Positions 34,365-46,468 of a stretch of 64,000 bases of DNA are shown here, piece by piece; positions within the stretch are counted from its first letter, which is position 1; the number at the start of each line of letters is the position of its first letter. Under the pieces are notes generated by a model. That model was given only the letters and a program-made list of their open reading frames with translations, made no database searches and had not been told where the DNA came from. Location: assembly GCA_030248225.1 (NCBI GenBank), contig JASANE010016352.1:16899-80898 (forward strand). Direction: 5' to 3'. This DNA comes from Trileptium ribeirensis (Eukaryota; Nematoda; Enoplea; Enoplida; Thoracostomopsidae). Position numbers and translations under genes: made by a program.

Positions 34365-35290
34365 CTGAAATAAACATTTGAGACATCGGTGTGCTAGTAC
34401 CTATCATCTAAAACCTGTGCCTGCGGTAGGCTTCATATATGTAATAGTAGCTATGATATGTACCAGGTCAATAAAGGAGGAGAACATAAGATCAGTATTA
34501 CCAGTTTGTGGCGTTAATCTTTATGACAATTTTCACACCGAATCTTCTTCATAACATCCTGCGAAATGAAATATTTTTTCAAATTGTCTGTCAGCTTACA
34601 GTTCTGGCACTATCACCCGTAACTCAGCCAACTTTAACAAATTTGTAGGGCATGTCAAACTTTTGTACATTATGTAAGAAAATAAAACAGCTACATAACA
34701 TTGAACATTAAAAGAATTTTAGGTTATTCAAGGTGTCACAACTTCCAGTACTCTTACATCTGACCCACCGAAACCATCACAATAAAACTTCAAATTTAAC
34801 GTAAGCATTCAATGCAGAAATTAGAGTATTCGAGTAACACCACAAATTTCGGTTTATCCTATTATACGTTAAGATGAACTGTATTATGAAATTTGCCGAA
34901 ACCGAAATGCGAAAAATTTAATAATTATTTACTTACCTAATTAGAAACATTTTTTAAAATGCTAAAGCAGCACAGAGTTTACCAATAAGTTACTACTGGT
35001 TCAACCCACATGAACAGTCCAAACAATCCCAAAAGTGCACACATCCAAAAATCTAGAAAATAGTTGGGATGATGCGAGTGAATGGGACAACGAGAAAAAA
35101 TATCTTTTACTCCTGGTTATCACGCAAAATAACCCTAGAAAGCCATGGAGCGGTTATATTTGGTCAGAATGATAATTAGCATACTTTTTATTTTGCCATA
35201 AAAGTGTACAAATTGTGAAAAATATTTCTTCAAGGAATAACAGACCACAAATATAAATATTGTGGCTTTCCATGAAAGTTATATATAACT

Positions 35291-35522
35291 CTGGCTAGTC
35301 CAATGTGGGGGGGCGGCATTTTCGGTTGCCCCTGAGGCAAAACGGAGGTACCCCCCGGCAAAAAATCAGTTACTCCCAGGCTCAAAGCCCTTTTTTAAGA
35401 TAAATAAACGTTTAAACGTGACAAAATCCGGGAAAAAATTGTCTCCCCGGCAAAATCCGGCACCGCCCGGCAGGTGAGCCGCGGAGCCCCCTGCTATAGT
35501 TTCCGGGGTTTGGACTAGCCAG
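35291..35522. mobile_element. 232-bp MITE, CTGGCTAGTCCA family
   Basis: The termini CTGGCTAGTCCAA and TTGGACTAGCCAG are perfect inverses, flanked by TAACT on both sides (5-bp target duplication). The interior is rich in CCGG and GGGG. A paralogue is at 39759-39934, and mirror copies are at 56282-56512 (flanked by AGTTA twice) and 51871-52046. There is no coding capacity. Confidence 0.85.
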
Positions 35523-36441
35523 TAACTTTATAGTTGAGCATTTTTTATTATGGAAACTGCTAATATCTTTGGGCAGATTTTGTAAAATACATCGAAAATG
35601 AATGGTCAAGATTCCGATGGTATCAAGATTGTTGAGATTAAATGATGACTTTAAAAAATTTTAAATATATACAGGTTTCATTGTTTTAAATCTACATTGT
35701 CGTTGCTAACGTACCCTCTCCGGGGCGTCTTATTCGTATTCTGTATTTCGAGATACGAAGTTATCGGTAATGCAAATGAATACGGATAAGATGGCACTTC
35801 TATTACCTACTTATCGATTAAGTCTGAGAAATTAGACAATGTTCAATGTGATTCATGATTGGAATAGTCAATGTGATTCAGGATTGGAACAGTAGTACAA
35901 TTCAAATGACACAAAAGCTTTTCTCTGCCAGCAACGGGACACGCGTTACATTCATTATATAAAGCAATTGATAACCCTCCGCCATGTTTTGATCATATAT
36001 TTTTATACAATATATTTTCGATAATTACACTGCTATATATTCGTTTCCTGCGACAATAACTAAACAAACTCCAGCACTGCATTACTTGCAAGATGGAAAG
36101 CCAGAAACCCGACAAGGGTGTTTCTGAGTGAAACGACGAGAAACCACAATTTACCGTCTTATTTGTTTGGGAGAATTCGGCTTTTCGATATTTTTCCAGT
36201 CCGGTTAACCGGTCTAGTGATGCCAGGACTAAGGTATAGTAAAGAAAGCATCTTTCTCTTAGACATCTAAAGGAAGGAACCTAAAACCAGGCCTAAATAC
36301 CAAAATTTGACTAAACTGGCAATTTGAATTATTTTAGGTTTGCTGTGGTTTCCCAGGAGAGAGCCAGGCAACAGTCAGATCTCAACTGGCCGTCAGAGTG
36401 GCGGGATATGAGGCAAAAGTAGCTCAAACGCCGCCAAACAC

Positions 36442-36509
36442 GTGTAACAGGTCCATGCTGGGTCGTTACGAGACAAATTAATCGTTGCCGCAGAATAATG
36501 GGCAACATT
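36442..36509 (-). repeat. 68-bp core motif, left-arm copy
   Basis: It is the inverse of 55298-55365 and keeps GATTAAT, CTCGTAACGA, CATGGACCTGTTACAC and the opening AATGTTGCCCATTA. Flanks are unrelated to the tandem unit. Confidence 0.75.
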
Positions 36510-37959
36510 TACGAATTTACAGCCCCGCACGACCACAGAAATTAGCTCTAGAGTTAAAAGTTTTTCCACGAATTTAGAAACCCCGTCCCGATCTAATATG
36601 CGTATGCCCACGGTGTAGCAATTTTGTTTGAATGAGTGTGTGAAATACTGGATCACACGAAACTAAATGCCGTACTATTTGTTATTGTTCTCCTCCTATC
36701 CTATATATATCTTCTCGTACCAACCATTGTTATCATTATTCGTTAACATTGTTACATACCCTATTGTATTATTTATTGCCCTATAAAGGCTGATCTAAGC
36801 GTACCATTCATTGTACTATTGTCCTTTTGAACGCATTGTCGCAAGGTATTTCATTAATATAACTACATGCATTTGAATACACCCTTGTTGCCGTACGTAT
36901 TTCATTAAAATATATTTGAATTACCCTTATTGCGTATATTGTCTTCTTGCTATAACTGTATGAACCTAAACGTACCATCATTGCCGTATACCATTGATAT
37001 TGTATTGTACCATCTGATGGCAGTTCTTTGATAATAATTGTTAATACGCGAACTCGCATGACACTTGTCATTTTCGCGTATGTTGAATTGTTGCTACAGT
37101 AAGTATAGGTTTAGTGAGGAGCCTCGTGGTACACTACCGCCCCCGACTTCCCATTTGTGCACCCTACATATTGATCGTTAATTTTTCTCGGTATTGGTAT
37201 TATTGTCACATACATATAGCCGGCCGAATATGGTATTTTGGGATAAGTTACCATCTCCGAACCGCGAATGAATTATCAATAGTTGTACGACTCCAGAACT
37301 AATTTGTAAAATTAGGCATGACCTCACGCGCTAGTAGTAAGAGAATTTAATTATTTTATAGGGTTGCAACGGTAACCGGTATAGGTTACGGCCACATCTT
37401 CGCAAATCCGGTACCGGCCTTCTACCTACCGGTGGAGTTTTGCTTATATCTCCTGTATAAGAATTTTTTGCTCTTTTTCAAATGTTCCAGTGTAACAAAG
37501 CCAGGATTAAGAAGAAATGAAGCCTGTAGATAACATATATTGTGTGTGCGCACCACAACAGATGACTTTGAGATGAAGCGAAAATTAGAGCGTCACACGT
37601 AAAGCATTTAGCCTTCGTATCATTTCTGTCGTTAACTGTGAAATAATTCCAAGTAAGAGCTATCTTAAAGTCACTGAAATTACTAAATTAATTGTAATAT
37701 TAAATACCGACCGGTATGTTGTTGGCTGGCTACCGGCCAAACCGTTGTACCGGTGCAATCCTACTATTTTAGGTAAGAAAATTTGGTACTTGCAGGGAAC
37801 ACGTCACCAACCGCCCTCGCATGTGAAACTTTACCCCAAAATTGGGGCTGTTCGCCTGAAAATTTTTAGTACAAAACATAAAGCACTAATTTCCCCAGTG
37901 TTCGTTTTCACTGTGGACACTAGAAAACACTAATAGTTTTAAAGTGTCAATTCGAATGT

Positions 37960-39080
37960 TCGGAATTGAGGGTTTTACGGTTCCAGTCCATAACTCCGGA
38001 ACTTTCGAAAATTTGTTAGAAATGATCACACCTTTCGTACAAGATTTTTCGGTCCCGTGCTAAGTTGGAGTACCCTCGAAAAATGGGTATTTGATTTAAG
38101 TAAATTCAATTAGTTATTTTAGTTATATTTATGTATAATTATATATGTTTGGGTTCCGCGGACCATGGGGTTTCATTTGAGCCCCGGTATTACCCCCATG
38201 GGTACAGTAACCCCATGACAATTGCAAAATCTTATCGATGCGCATGTTACCCATCGTGTTATCCTTGTTAAATCCGACACAAAATGTTTTTCTCCCCCAC
38301 AAAAAGTAATCCGAACCTGCTGGAGGCCCATAAAGCATTCAATGTCTTTACCGTAGGTCTTTATGGGCTTGCCCAAGAGGCTCTCCCCTGTTTATCAAGC
38401 CGATGTCATTCTGAACCCCGCGGTCACAAGTTAAAGCCAAAATAATTCGCGACACTCGCGAAGAATAACTTTACATATACTTTCCTTGAGTCGAGTTAGA
38501 AAATTACAATCCGGCCGAGGTTAAATAAAATTTTTCTTTGGAACAAATCCTCCCATTCCTTACTAACATTTCAATCTTGAGCACGATTGTGCAACTTCAC
38601 CCATGGTTTTAAGTATACACTTTGACTTTTTTATACATTCATGGAGTTGTATCAAGAACCGCTGTTGGTAGCAACCGTAGGTAGGCGAACTTGTTGTGCG
38701 CAAAATACCCTCTAGGAAGTTTGCTAAATTTTCTTTGAGTAACACCTAGGGATACGATCTATTAAAATTAAAATCCTAAATTTAGTAAACCCATCGGCTT
38801 CGTAAACCCGTTAACTCGAAAGTGGAACTCGAAAGTGAAATTAAATTTAGAAAAAGAAAAAATTCCACCTAAGAATTTTGTTGAAAATTTACTGAGAAAT
38901 ACATACATTTTGGTATTTGAAACAAGACACTAAGCTTGAATGGATCTAACAGGGTTCGTTTGCTTAGTTACCCAAAAAGGGGCTATTCGTTCAGGAAATC
39001 AGATTTATATTTTACAAATGAAGACCAATCACACCTTCCGTTTGACCTAACAAATCCGGCAAAACCGTGGGTCATTCAAA
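37960..39080 (-). repeat. Dispersed repeats R4 and R3 in left arm
   Basis: Mirror of 52735-53850. The R4 block around CGGAGTTATGG lies near 38.0 kb. R3 blocks, including CGCGAGTGTCGC read on the minus strand near 38.45 kb, follow. A 10-bp hairpin (GCCCATAAAG with CTTTATGGGC) lies near 38.33-38.37 kb. Confidence 0.55.
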
Positions 39081-39233
39081 ATCTACAATAAATTAAATCC
39101 TGAACAAAGCAAAAGCCGCTCAGGTTCTTACAGAAATTTGCACCGTAGCATAGCGCTAGATAGATTTTGTTTCGCCATTCTATTTCAGTTTTGGCTTTAG
39201 TTTTGTTGCTACAATTTCTCTCGTTTCTCTCTG

Positions 39234-39302
39234 GTGTACCAGATTTTATGATGGATTGTTACCAGATAGATTGATCCCGACCACAGCCTAATGAACAAAA
39301 TT
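39234..39302 (-). repeat. 68-bp core motif, second left-arm copy
   Basis: Inverse of 52502-52569, slightly altered at its GTTACAC end (GGTACACC). Confidence 0.65.
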
Positions 39303-39758
39303 TACGAACTTCGGTCATCAAACCGTCGTTGGAACTAAATCCCCGAAAGATATGTAATGGTGTTGAAGAAAATCAAAGTCATTGCCGCCCACCGATGCGT
39401 GACTAGAAAAGATGCGTGCGAAATCAGCGACTTTAGCCGTATGCAGAAACTGGTCGCTTACCACCTTACTTATGGTCGTTATACGTATCGTTGATAATAG
39501 GTAGTTATATAACCGTTACGTATGGCAAACCATGAATTGCTATACTCGACACTCTCGCTACGTACTTAGGTATTTTCCAGTGCTTCAGTCTGAACCACCT
39601 ACGTTTCCATGATCACCGCGGGTCGATATTAGTAGTGAATTATGATCACGTTTTCACCGTATTACTGTTGTTATTCCTCGTATCAGATCATCTTTTTGCC
39701 ATAAAGGCACCCATTGGCACACTTGATTCTCATATATTGTTTAAATTGGCCGAATATA

Positions 39759-39934
39759 CTGACTAGTCCAAACTTCGGAAATTATAGCCGGGGGGGCTTC
39801 ACCTGCCGGGGTCATTTTTTGTCTGATTTTGTCGCGTTTGAACGTTTGTTTTTCTCAGCAGGTGCCTTTGAGCCGGAGGTTACCTCAGGTTTGCCGAGGG
39901 CAGAGCGACAATGCCCCCACTTTGGACTAGCCAG
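39759..39934. mobile_element. MITE, CTGGCTAGTCCA family (short copy)
   Basis: Termini are CTGACTAGTCCAA on the left and TTGGACTAGCCAG on the right. The interior is shorter than in 35291-35522 but shares CACCTGCCGGG, TTTGTCGCGTTT-like and GAGCC blocks. The target duplication is unclear in AT-rich flanks. Confidence 0.75.
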
Positions 39935-40668
39935 CATATAACTGCGTTGTTATGATTGTATTGGGTTATTGTACCCACGTTGTTTGCTGTAGCCATAAAG
40001 ACACATAACTAAATACCATTTCTTTAGTATTTCTGATGTTATTTTCAAGATAAGTTGTAATTTGTTGCACCCTTGGTATACACGGATTTGTCTATGAGGG
40101 AGTAACCGGAATTCCGGTTCCGACGAAAATGATGTTCCGGTTGCGGTTACGGCAAAGGGCAAAAACCATACCGGAACCGGAATTCAGGTTAAGGAAAAAC
40201 TTTGTAAGAAATTTTCCATATTTTTGCTTCATCTGTGGTCGAGACATTATGTAATATATATACAATGATCAAGTTCCAACACAACCAAGTAAAGAGAAGA
40301 CTAATTCAGCAATTTACAGCGTGAAACGCAAGTAAGACAAATCATTAGGCAGGGAGTTTTATGTTAACCTGCAGGAGTTTGTTAACAAAACAAGGCCAGG
40401 TCAATGCTTTTATAGCAGCTATTTTACACATTCACATGTCTGCGTGGTATGTTAGATTTAACCCGGTCCAATTCGGGTAAAAAAGTATGGATTATTGAGA
40501 AGTACTTAGCTATAAGCCTGGCTAACATAAATTGCGTCAAGCACCAGCCACTGCGCTTGTAAACTTTGTAAATCAGACTACATTGGAGTAAAGTTATCTA
40601 CAACGCAGCCAGAAACTGCGTCCTTAGCAATAAATTGTATTTACTGAAACTGCGCGAGTAATATAACA

Positions 40669-42347
40669 CTATGGGGGGGGGGGTTGGGGGTCCCCACTTC
40701 AGAATCCCCTATGTTCATAAAATTTTCCCCCATGTCCGCCCCCCCCACTCGGCCGAAACATCCCATGTTCCACTAATTCCAAAATTTTTTATGTCTGAAA
40801 ATTTATAGTCGAGTGGGGGATAAAAAAAATATTTTTGCACTAACTTTCTCACACTCGTTCTGTTAGTGATAGACAGAGGTTGTAGGGTGCAGCTAGTATT
40901 AGTCACTATAGCAAACCTGTACACCCATAACGAACTGTCAGCTGCTTTCCGTCGAACGTCAGCTTTGAAAAATGTGACATATTTTTTTACCCCGCTATGG
41001 GGGATAAAAAATATGTCGCGGGGTAAAAAAAATATTTTTTGCTTGGAGATTATACATATGCTTCGAGAACCATAATTTACATATATATATATAACCAAAG
41101 ATTGTTATGCTCCGAAGTTCGGCGTAGTAAAGCGTAATACTCCAAAATCAGGAACAGATACCGCGTTGCTTGATCACGCGCGAGACCCAACGATACCGGC
41201 CGATGTAGAGATATCTTATTTCGTCGCAGGAACCCATCTAACCAATCTGCACCAGGAATATTATCCTTATGGGCCCAATCTCGTATACCCCTGACATCAG
41301 GATCAAACTGAATCCACTTTTGGACAATCGACCGGCAGCTCTTGCCGCGTTAGGTGGAATGCCAAGATTTCCCATTTCGCGGATTAAGCTAGCAAGCTCG
41401 GCCTCGTTAGACAAATACGGCTTGCGACCTGAAACACCAACATGCTCACCGGATTGCCGCAATTTGTCGTGTTTGTAGATTGTCGTAGTAGAAACATGAT
41501 ATTTTTCGGCTAGTTTTGATATTTTGCCACCCTGTGCATATTTGAGGCAAGGCAGCCTCAAGATCCCGCTGTCAATATTGGGGGCCTTTCTTTTCTTTGT
41601 TACGTGGCATTATTTTAGCAATACGCTAATACTGTACTTATTTTAGCATTATTAGTAAACGAACAGATTAGCTTAATTCTAAAAGTTTCCTAAAATAATG
41701 CGAGAAAATATATTTTTTTTTACCCCGGAGCTCAATTTTGTCCGGGGTAAAAAAATATATTTCGCTGTCGCTCATACAACCTCGAGCGAAATAAATTTTG
41801 CTTGGTCGTATTTAATAATATACTTGCAGCATTAAAGCGGCGTGTCGATTTGCTGGCATTCATTTTGGTATTCATCAGCACCTTAGTACGAAAATCCTTT
41901 CCTTAGTTTATGACGTCTTTTATAGGTGGTGTAACCATCGGCCTACCGTATGCCTGTGAGTTGGCCGATTTTGTCGCCTTGTGTCCGCATATGTCATGGC
42001 CTGGACGACTTGCGTTAAACAGGTAGAACAGGTGCCTTTCAAGCTTTTGCCTGAAGCATTTATTTCGAGGTTATTATTTTTTCCCCCTAATAAAAATATT
42101 TTCCCCCACCCGACTATATGTTCTTTGTTTGCAAATTGTGCTTTAAACATTAATTACCACTATTTGTAATGCTAAAATATTGTTTTTTAGCTTGGAAGTA
42201 CGTTCACAGTAGTAAAAATGCATGAAAATATGGAAATATTTTGTATTTTTGACCAAAATTTATCACCCCCACTTTGAAATTTCCCCCGAGCATAACATGG
42301 GGCCCCCGGAGAGTCCCCCACTTTTCGGAGGGCTGTGGACAGGCCAG
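40669..42347 (-). mobile_element. Element carrying a pogo-like DNA-binding gene (left arm)
   Basis: It lies inside the hAT-like element between TAACA at 40664-40668 and 42348-42352. The intact terminus, read from the right, is CTGGCCTGTCCACAGCCCTC. The opposite end is eroded into runs of G. It contains two large AT/CCCC hairpins and a frameshifted copy of the helix-turn-helix gene. Mirror copy at 49460-51139. Confidence 0.7.
41100..41610 (-). pseudogene. Frameshifted pogo-like DNA-binding gene (left arm)
   Basis: It matches the intact frame at 50197-50727 but has a one-base insertion in the GCCTTGCCTCAAATAT region and two further one-base insertions near 41330-41355. Reading is therefore broken near residues 20 and 86. 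The ATG is at 41608-41610. The pattern is the reverse of the lamin exons, where the left copy is intact. Confidence 0.8.
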
Positions 42348-43004
42348 TAACAGTTGGTCTCATTTATATCATTGTGATTAGAAACTTATGATCATTATCA
42401 TCTGACAGACACTGGTTGCCCAACGCTAGCCTAAACAGTCTCTGACCACCATTCTTCAGAAAATTATAGTATATATACTGTACCTTCTATTATTTTATCT
42501 TAGAACCATATAAACCAATAATGTAAAGTTTCGTACAGAATAAAATGTAACAAACGACGTTTAGTAAAGGGAGGCGACTGGAAAAAGAGCGACAGTGTTT
42601 CTTCTACAGAGCGAAAATGTTTATTCCACGCTCCAGGCGTTATAAGCATATTCATTTTGACGCAATATACGCAAGGGTTTATGCTTAGTGGAAGGCATTT
42701 TTTGCTCTGGGGGTCCAAAAACTGACATATTGATAGATAAATGAGCATTATTTATCTTCTTTAGTCTCTTTAAAGTTCCGGAAAGGCAATAATGCCATCA
42801 CAATATATTACGTTTAATGTAAAAGTTATTTTGAACACATTTCAAATCACTGTACCTGCATTTTCTCCTTCATCTGTTTTACTATATACAGGTTTTCAGA
42901 CACTAGGTTCCGGTTCCGGTTAAAACGGACGGTTCCTGGTTCCGGTTCCGGTTAAAACGGACGGTTCCTGGTTCCGGTAAATTTCGGTTCCGGTTATTCC
43001 CTTC

Positions 43005-43505
43005 CCGGGGTTATTTTAGGCCCTCCCAGATAGAGGGTTAAATAAACGGAAAAATTTACTGACCCCTAAGGGGTAGGTAGCAAGGGTTCATTTCGGAAAC
43101 TAGGTGTCATGACTCCTTAGGGGGTCAGTAATTTTATAAAAATACAATATATTTTTTCTTTCAGGTGTCCCAACATACCTCTGTGGCGCTGGTTTTTTCA
43201 GTTTTGGCCATAATATTTATATATACATGCATATCTTAGGTTTGGTGACCAAAATAATTGATCGTTTAGCCTACGATATGCGTGTATATATATGTTGAAC
43301 TTTTAAAAAAGGTTATACAGGTTTTTAAAATCGAAATATTACCGTTTTTATAATTTAACAATTTTTCAGCCATTTTTAAATGTTCTAGTGACACCTTAAG
43401 GGGTCAATTTTTTGAAAAAAAAAACGTAAATTTTAAGGGGTCGGTGTCTCAGGGGGAGCCGATCCTTGGGTCGCATCTCCCTTCCCCCTCCAAAATAACC
43501 CCGGC
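43005..43505. mobile_element. 500-bp MITE with GGGGTTATTTT termini (left arm)
   Basis: The left end CCCGGGGTTATTTTAGG and right end, read inward, CCGGGGTTATTTTGGAGGG are inverted. The interior repeats TGACCCCTTAAGG-like and TAGGGGTCAGTAA blocks in both orientations. Mirror copy at 48306-48805. There is no coding capacity. Confidence 0.7.
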
Positions 43506-43639
43506 CCTCTAGTATATATATATCGGTTCATGACCAACAAATCATGATCACATCGATTCTGGATTTCAATTGCTGATTTTTGCGCATGTTTATTTTTATA
43601 GGTATAATTTGGGTTGGTAAGACTCCCGCAACCACCTCA

Positions 43640-43800
43640 AATTACTTGGGATTGAGCGTCTTTGCGACTACGGCCCATAACTCTGGAACCGCTAGGAAAT
43701 CATGAATTGAGACCTGAACATTTTCGATACAGAATTCTTTGCTATGAGACCGGTCCCGTGGATATCCGATCAGGATCCACGGACTTGTTAAGGAATTACT
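43640..43800 (-). repeat. Dispersed repeat R4 (left arm)
   Basis: Read on the minus strand it carries GTCCGTGGATCC, a short loop, GGATATCCACGGGAC, then CGGTCTC and a GCGGTTCCAGAGTTATGG block. The first part folds into a hairpin of about 12 pairs. Mirror copy at 48010-48170, and a diverged copy at 13895-14040. Confidence 0.6.
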
Positions 43801-44134
43801 ATATACATACCTAAAAATTGAATGAAAATAGCACTAACATTTAGTTCGATGTTTCGACTAATAATCAACATACAAGTATATAAATGACATCTTTTGTTTG
43901 ATGTGATCGTTATACGATTATGATCATTCTGATTTGATCGATTTTTATAAATAACAACTTTTGGATCCGAGGCTTTTGTTTAAGCACGGAAAAAAGAACC
44001 GCCTGTAGCCCCTTTGGGTACAGTATCCTACGAAATTTTAAGGAAATTTTCCAATAGGCGAAAATCCCATCATTGATTACCGTAGTCAAATCCGACATAA
44101 AGATATGCATCTCACCACACGGTCTGGAAGACGG

Positions 44135-44301
44135 ACGGCAGAATCAGGAATATCCTGTGAAGCACTCTTGCTAAGCTCCGAAGCCTCTTGGAACCGACCA
44201 AGAAAAAACAACTCTACTAGGTCCGCCCTTGAGGTTACGATAGCCGGAGTCGTCAAGGCATTATGTTTAGGAAGTTTGTAATGCAGCAGCGTCACGTCTG
44301 T
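44135..44301 (-). repeat. Dispersed repeat R1 (left arm)
   Basis: Inverse of 47511-47672, and related to 6841-7025. An open frame of 69 codons spans it in both arms but matches no family I recognise. Confidence 0.55.
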
Positions 44302-45122
44302 TACGCAAATACATAAATTTGAGCTAAAATGTATACTGAAATTCAGGTTAGGACTTCCTTATATTAAGGAAAATACAAATACTAGATACTATTTTTAATG
44401 CAAAACTAGTCAGTCTTCAAGATATATCCAATATTTATTTATCTGCTGCATCGACCAAATGTGATGTGGTTTTTGAATTGCTCAAGTATACATTATCAAA
44501 CATTAATATTAATTAAAAACGACGGAACTGGCAGAAAAACGCGAAAAGCATGATATGCAAACTTTTCTGCCTAAGAACTTACCGGCCATATGGTCATCAC
44601 CACGGCAATAATTTTTTAAATTTCCCTGTCAATTATATTTTATGTTGACAGATATACGAAGAATATAAAAACAAACTTAACAGCCAAAAAATAATTCAAA
44701 AATCTAAAAAAATTTTTGCCAATTTTTTGCTCATAACTCCACACAGTGATGATATCTTAGGACCGTCAATTAGTTTTATGAATACGCCGAGACGCGTCAA
44801 ATTTGAACGCTAAATTGAATTGGTTAATGCGATGTGGCTGTATGGAAAAAATCAACAAAGGGAGGAAATACGATGAACAATTCTCAAAATGAACTCATTT
44901 GGAGTAGCTAAGTATCCAATGATCGGATATGGTCAAATGAGATACCGATCGACTCCTTGGCCCAAGATAAGACCATAATAGCTAACACGAAACCCGGCAC
45001 CTAAAATTGCATATTACCAGAACTATGGCCCAAAATCTCCAAATCACGATATACAGTGTCTTCTTGGAAATCCTCGAACCATCGGTTCCCCACTCTCACT
45101 TACAAAAAACGCAAAAGATTAC

Positions 45123-45346
45123 CTTGCCTCTTCAGCTTCGAGTAATTTCCGATATGCGGCAATTTCAACGTCGAGCTGAATCTTAGTATCCATCAAGTCC
45201 TGGTATTCTTGCATCATCTCAGCAATTTCGGCTTTAAGTCGCCGTATTTCTTCTTCGCGTCCGGCGAGGCGCGAGTAAAAGTTATCTTTCTGTCCTTGCA
45301 GTTCTTGCTCTAGCTGCCGAATGCGCTTTTCCAATCGGAATACTAT
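45123..45346 (-). CDS. Lamin exon A, end of rod coil 2 (left copy, intact)
   Basis: The exon runs from a TTTTAG acceptor at 45347-45350 to an AAG|GTAATC donor. It is 224 bases, phase 0 to 2. It encodes IVFRLEKRIRQLEQELQ, then a heptad coiled coil, EEEIRRLKAEIAEMMQEY, and the rod terminus DTKIQLDVEIAAYRKLLEAE. The last is the almost invariant coil 2B end motif of intermediate filaments (family form YRKLLEGEE), with A for G. The last codon is split and completed by exon B. In vertebrate LMNA, as I recall it, the corresponding exon is 221 bases with the same phases. No upstream rod exon (head, coil 1A/1B, 2A) exists in the remaining 160 bases before the inverted-repeat junction, so this copy is 5'-truncated. 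Confidence 0.95.
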
Positions 45347-45415
45347 CTAAAAGTGGGTATGTTTTATGTTTTGCAATTATTACCAAAAGGAAACGTAACT
45401 CAATTATTAAATAAA

Positions 45416-45505
45416 CTGGCCTGTCCACAGTGGGTGTTGGTACCCCTCCCACTTCTAAATACTCCATCTTCGTGAGATTTTCCCCATGTCCGTGCCTCCG
45501 CCCCC
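45416..45505. mobile_element. Terminal stub of CTGGCCTGTCCA element at the palindrome junction
   Basis: It starts CTGGCCTGTCCACAGTGGGT and matches the inverse of 46307-46397 for 90 bases, then changes to single-copy sequence. The inner end of the left arm thus coincides with a point inside this transposon. Confidence 0.8.
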
Positions 45506-46306
45506 TGGCCTTCCTTATTGTCAATGAACTCGATTTTCAAAATATAGTTTGCCTAGTTAATTATAGTTTTCATGGAATTAATCTTTGAAGTTAAATAAAA
45601 TTTGAAATTTTAGGGTATCACTGTTCAAACACAGGTTATCCGATATATCACACCATTTTCCTACGGATCTCTACCCATCAATATTGTACATTTTCAGGAG
45701 TTTTAGGCTGAACGATACCTTTTTAATTGTTGTCAAACTATTTAAGGATCCTGATTTTTCAACAGAAATTAGTATGTCGTCATTTATTTGTTTATGAATC
45801 GTTCTTGCTTCTTTACAAGAGCCATTGTACGTAACTGACAACATTGATTAAAACATCGTCGCTCCGTTTTATCTCGCTTGCGAAATACTATTATTGGCAA
45901 CACAGAAAACTGCCCAATTTGACTGGTGTTTTTTGCAGTGTGGTTTATATGGCAATACTCAGGGAGTTGGAACTTGACTTATATCTTTGATATCTGATGA
46001 TGTTTTCATTGAAATAGTATGTATTAATCTGGCCTATCCACAGCCCTCCGAAAAGTGGGGCTAACTTCGGGGGCCCACATACATATTCTCGGTGGAAAAT
46101 TAAATATGGGTTATAAAGTTTGCTTAAATATACTAAATATTTCCATATTTTCATGCATTTTTACTACTGTGTATGTATTATCAAGCTAAAGATATTTTAG
46201 CATTATATATAAATAATTGGTAATTAATGTTTAAAAACAATTTGCAAACAAAAAATATGAATTTTCAGACATTTATTGGAAATTTGATGGAAAGTTTCGG
46301 CCGAGT
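45506..46306. other. Spacer of the inverted repeat
   Basis: About 520 bases of single-copy AT-rich sequence (45506-46028) are followed by the first part of a short CTGGCC element (from 46029). I see no lamin exon, promoter or other gene in it. Confidence 0.8.
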
Positions 46307-46397
46307 GGGGGCGGAGGCACGGACATGGGGAAAATCTCACGAAGATGGAGTATTTAGAAAGTGGGAGGGGTACCAACACCCACTGTGGACAGGCCAG
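46029..46397. mobile_element. Short deletion derivative of the CTGGCCTGTCCA element
   Basis: The termini CTGGCCTATCCACAG and CTGTGGACAGGCCAG are inverses. The interior keeps both subterminal regions of the 1.68 kb element (GAAAAGTGGGG, AATTAATGTTTAAA, TTCGGCCGAGTGGGGG) but lacks the gene. It straddles the inner end of the right arm. Confidence 0.85.
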
Positions 46398-46468
46398 TTT
46401 ATTTAATAATTGAGTTACGTTTCCTTTTGGTAATAATTGCAAAACATAAAACATACCCACTTTTATAG

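Larger units (their letters stand above)
40096..43003 (+). mobile_element. hAT-like element interrupted by another element (left arm)
   Basis: It starts GAGGGAGTAACCGGAATTCC, with the family's first C changed to G, and ends with TTCCGGTTATTCCCT. Its interior matches hAT-like copies 1 and 2 up to 40668 and from 42348. The intervening 1.68 kb is a separate insertion. It abuts a GC-rich MITE on the right. Mirror copy at 48805-51710. Confidence 0.75.
27903..45505. repeat. Left arm of giant inverted repeat (17.6 kb)
   Basis: Read backward, it matches 46307-63969 collinearly over its whole length. Paired positions sum to about 91810 near the centre and 91870 at the outer ends, so net indel drift is only tens of bases. 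Matches are near-identical in many parts, with scattered substitutions and many 1-4 base indels. The outer match starts at CATCGGCTAGAACAGC and the inner match ends in CCTCCGCCCCC. Confidence 0.95.

Noticed and set aside
36393..36656. 87-codon frame identical in both arms
   Set aside because: Identity follows from the recent inverted duplication. It covers the 68-bp repeat motif and has no known homology.
44086..44295. 69-codon frame over repeat R1 as a protein
   Set aside because: The two arms differ in frame and the third R1 copy at 6841 is not open. I treat it as a repeat only.
45123..45346. Cytoplasmic intermediate filament or keratin instead of lamin
   Set aside because: The rod end is followed by a TP site, a basic KRKR nuclear localisation signal and an Ig-like tail domain, the lamin layout. 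Invertebrate cytoplasmic filaments can keep the tail domain, but the nuclear signal points to lamin.
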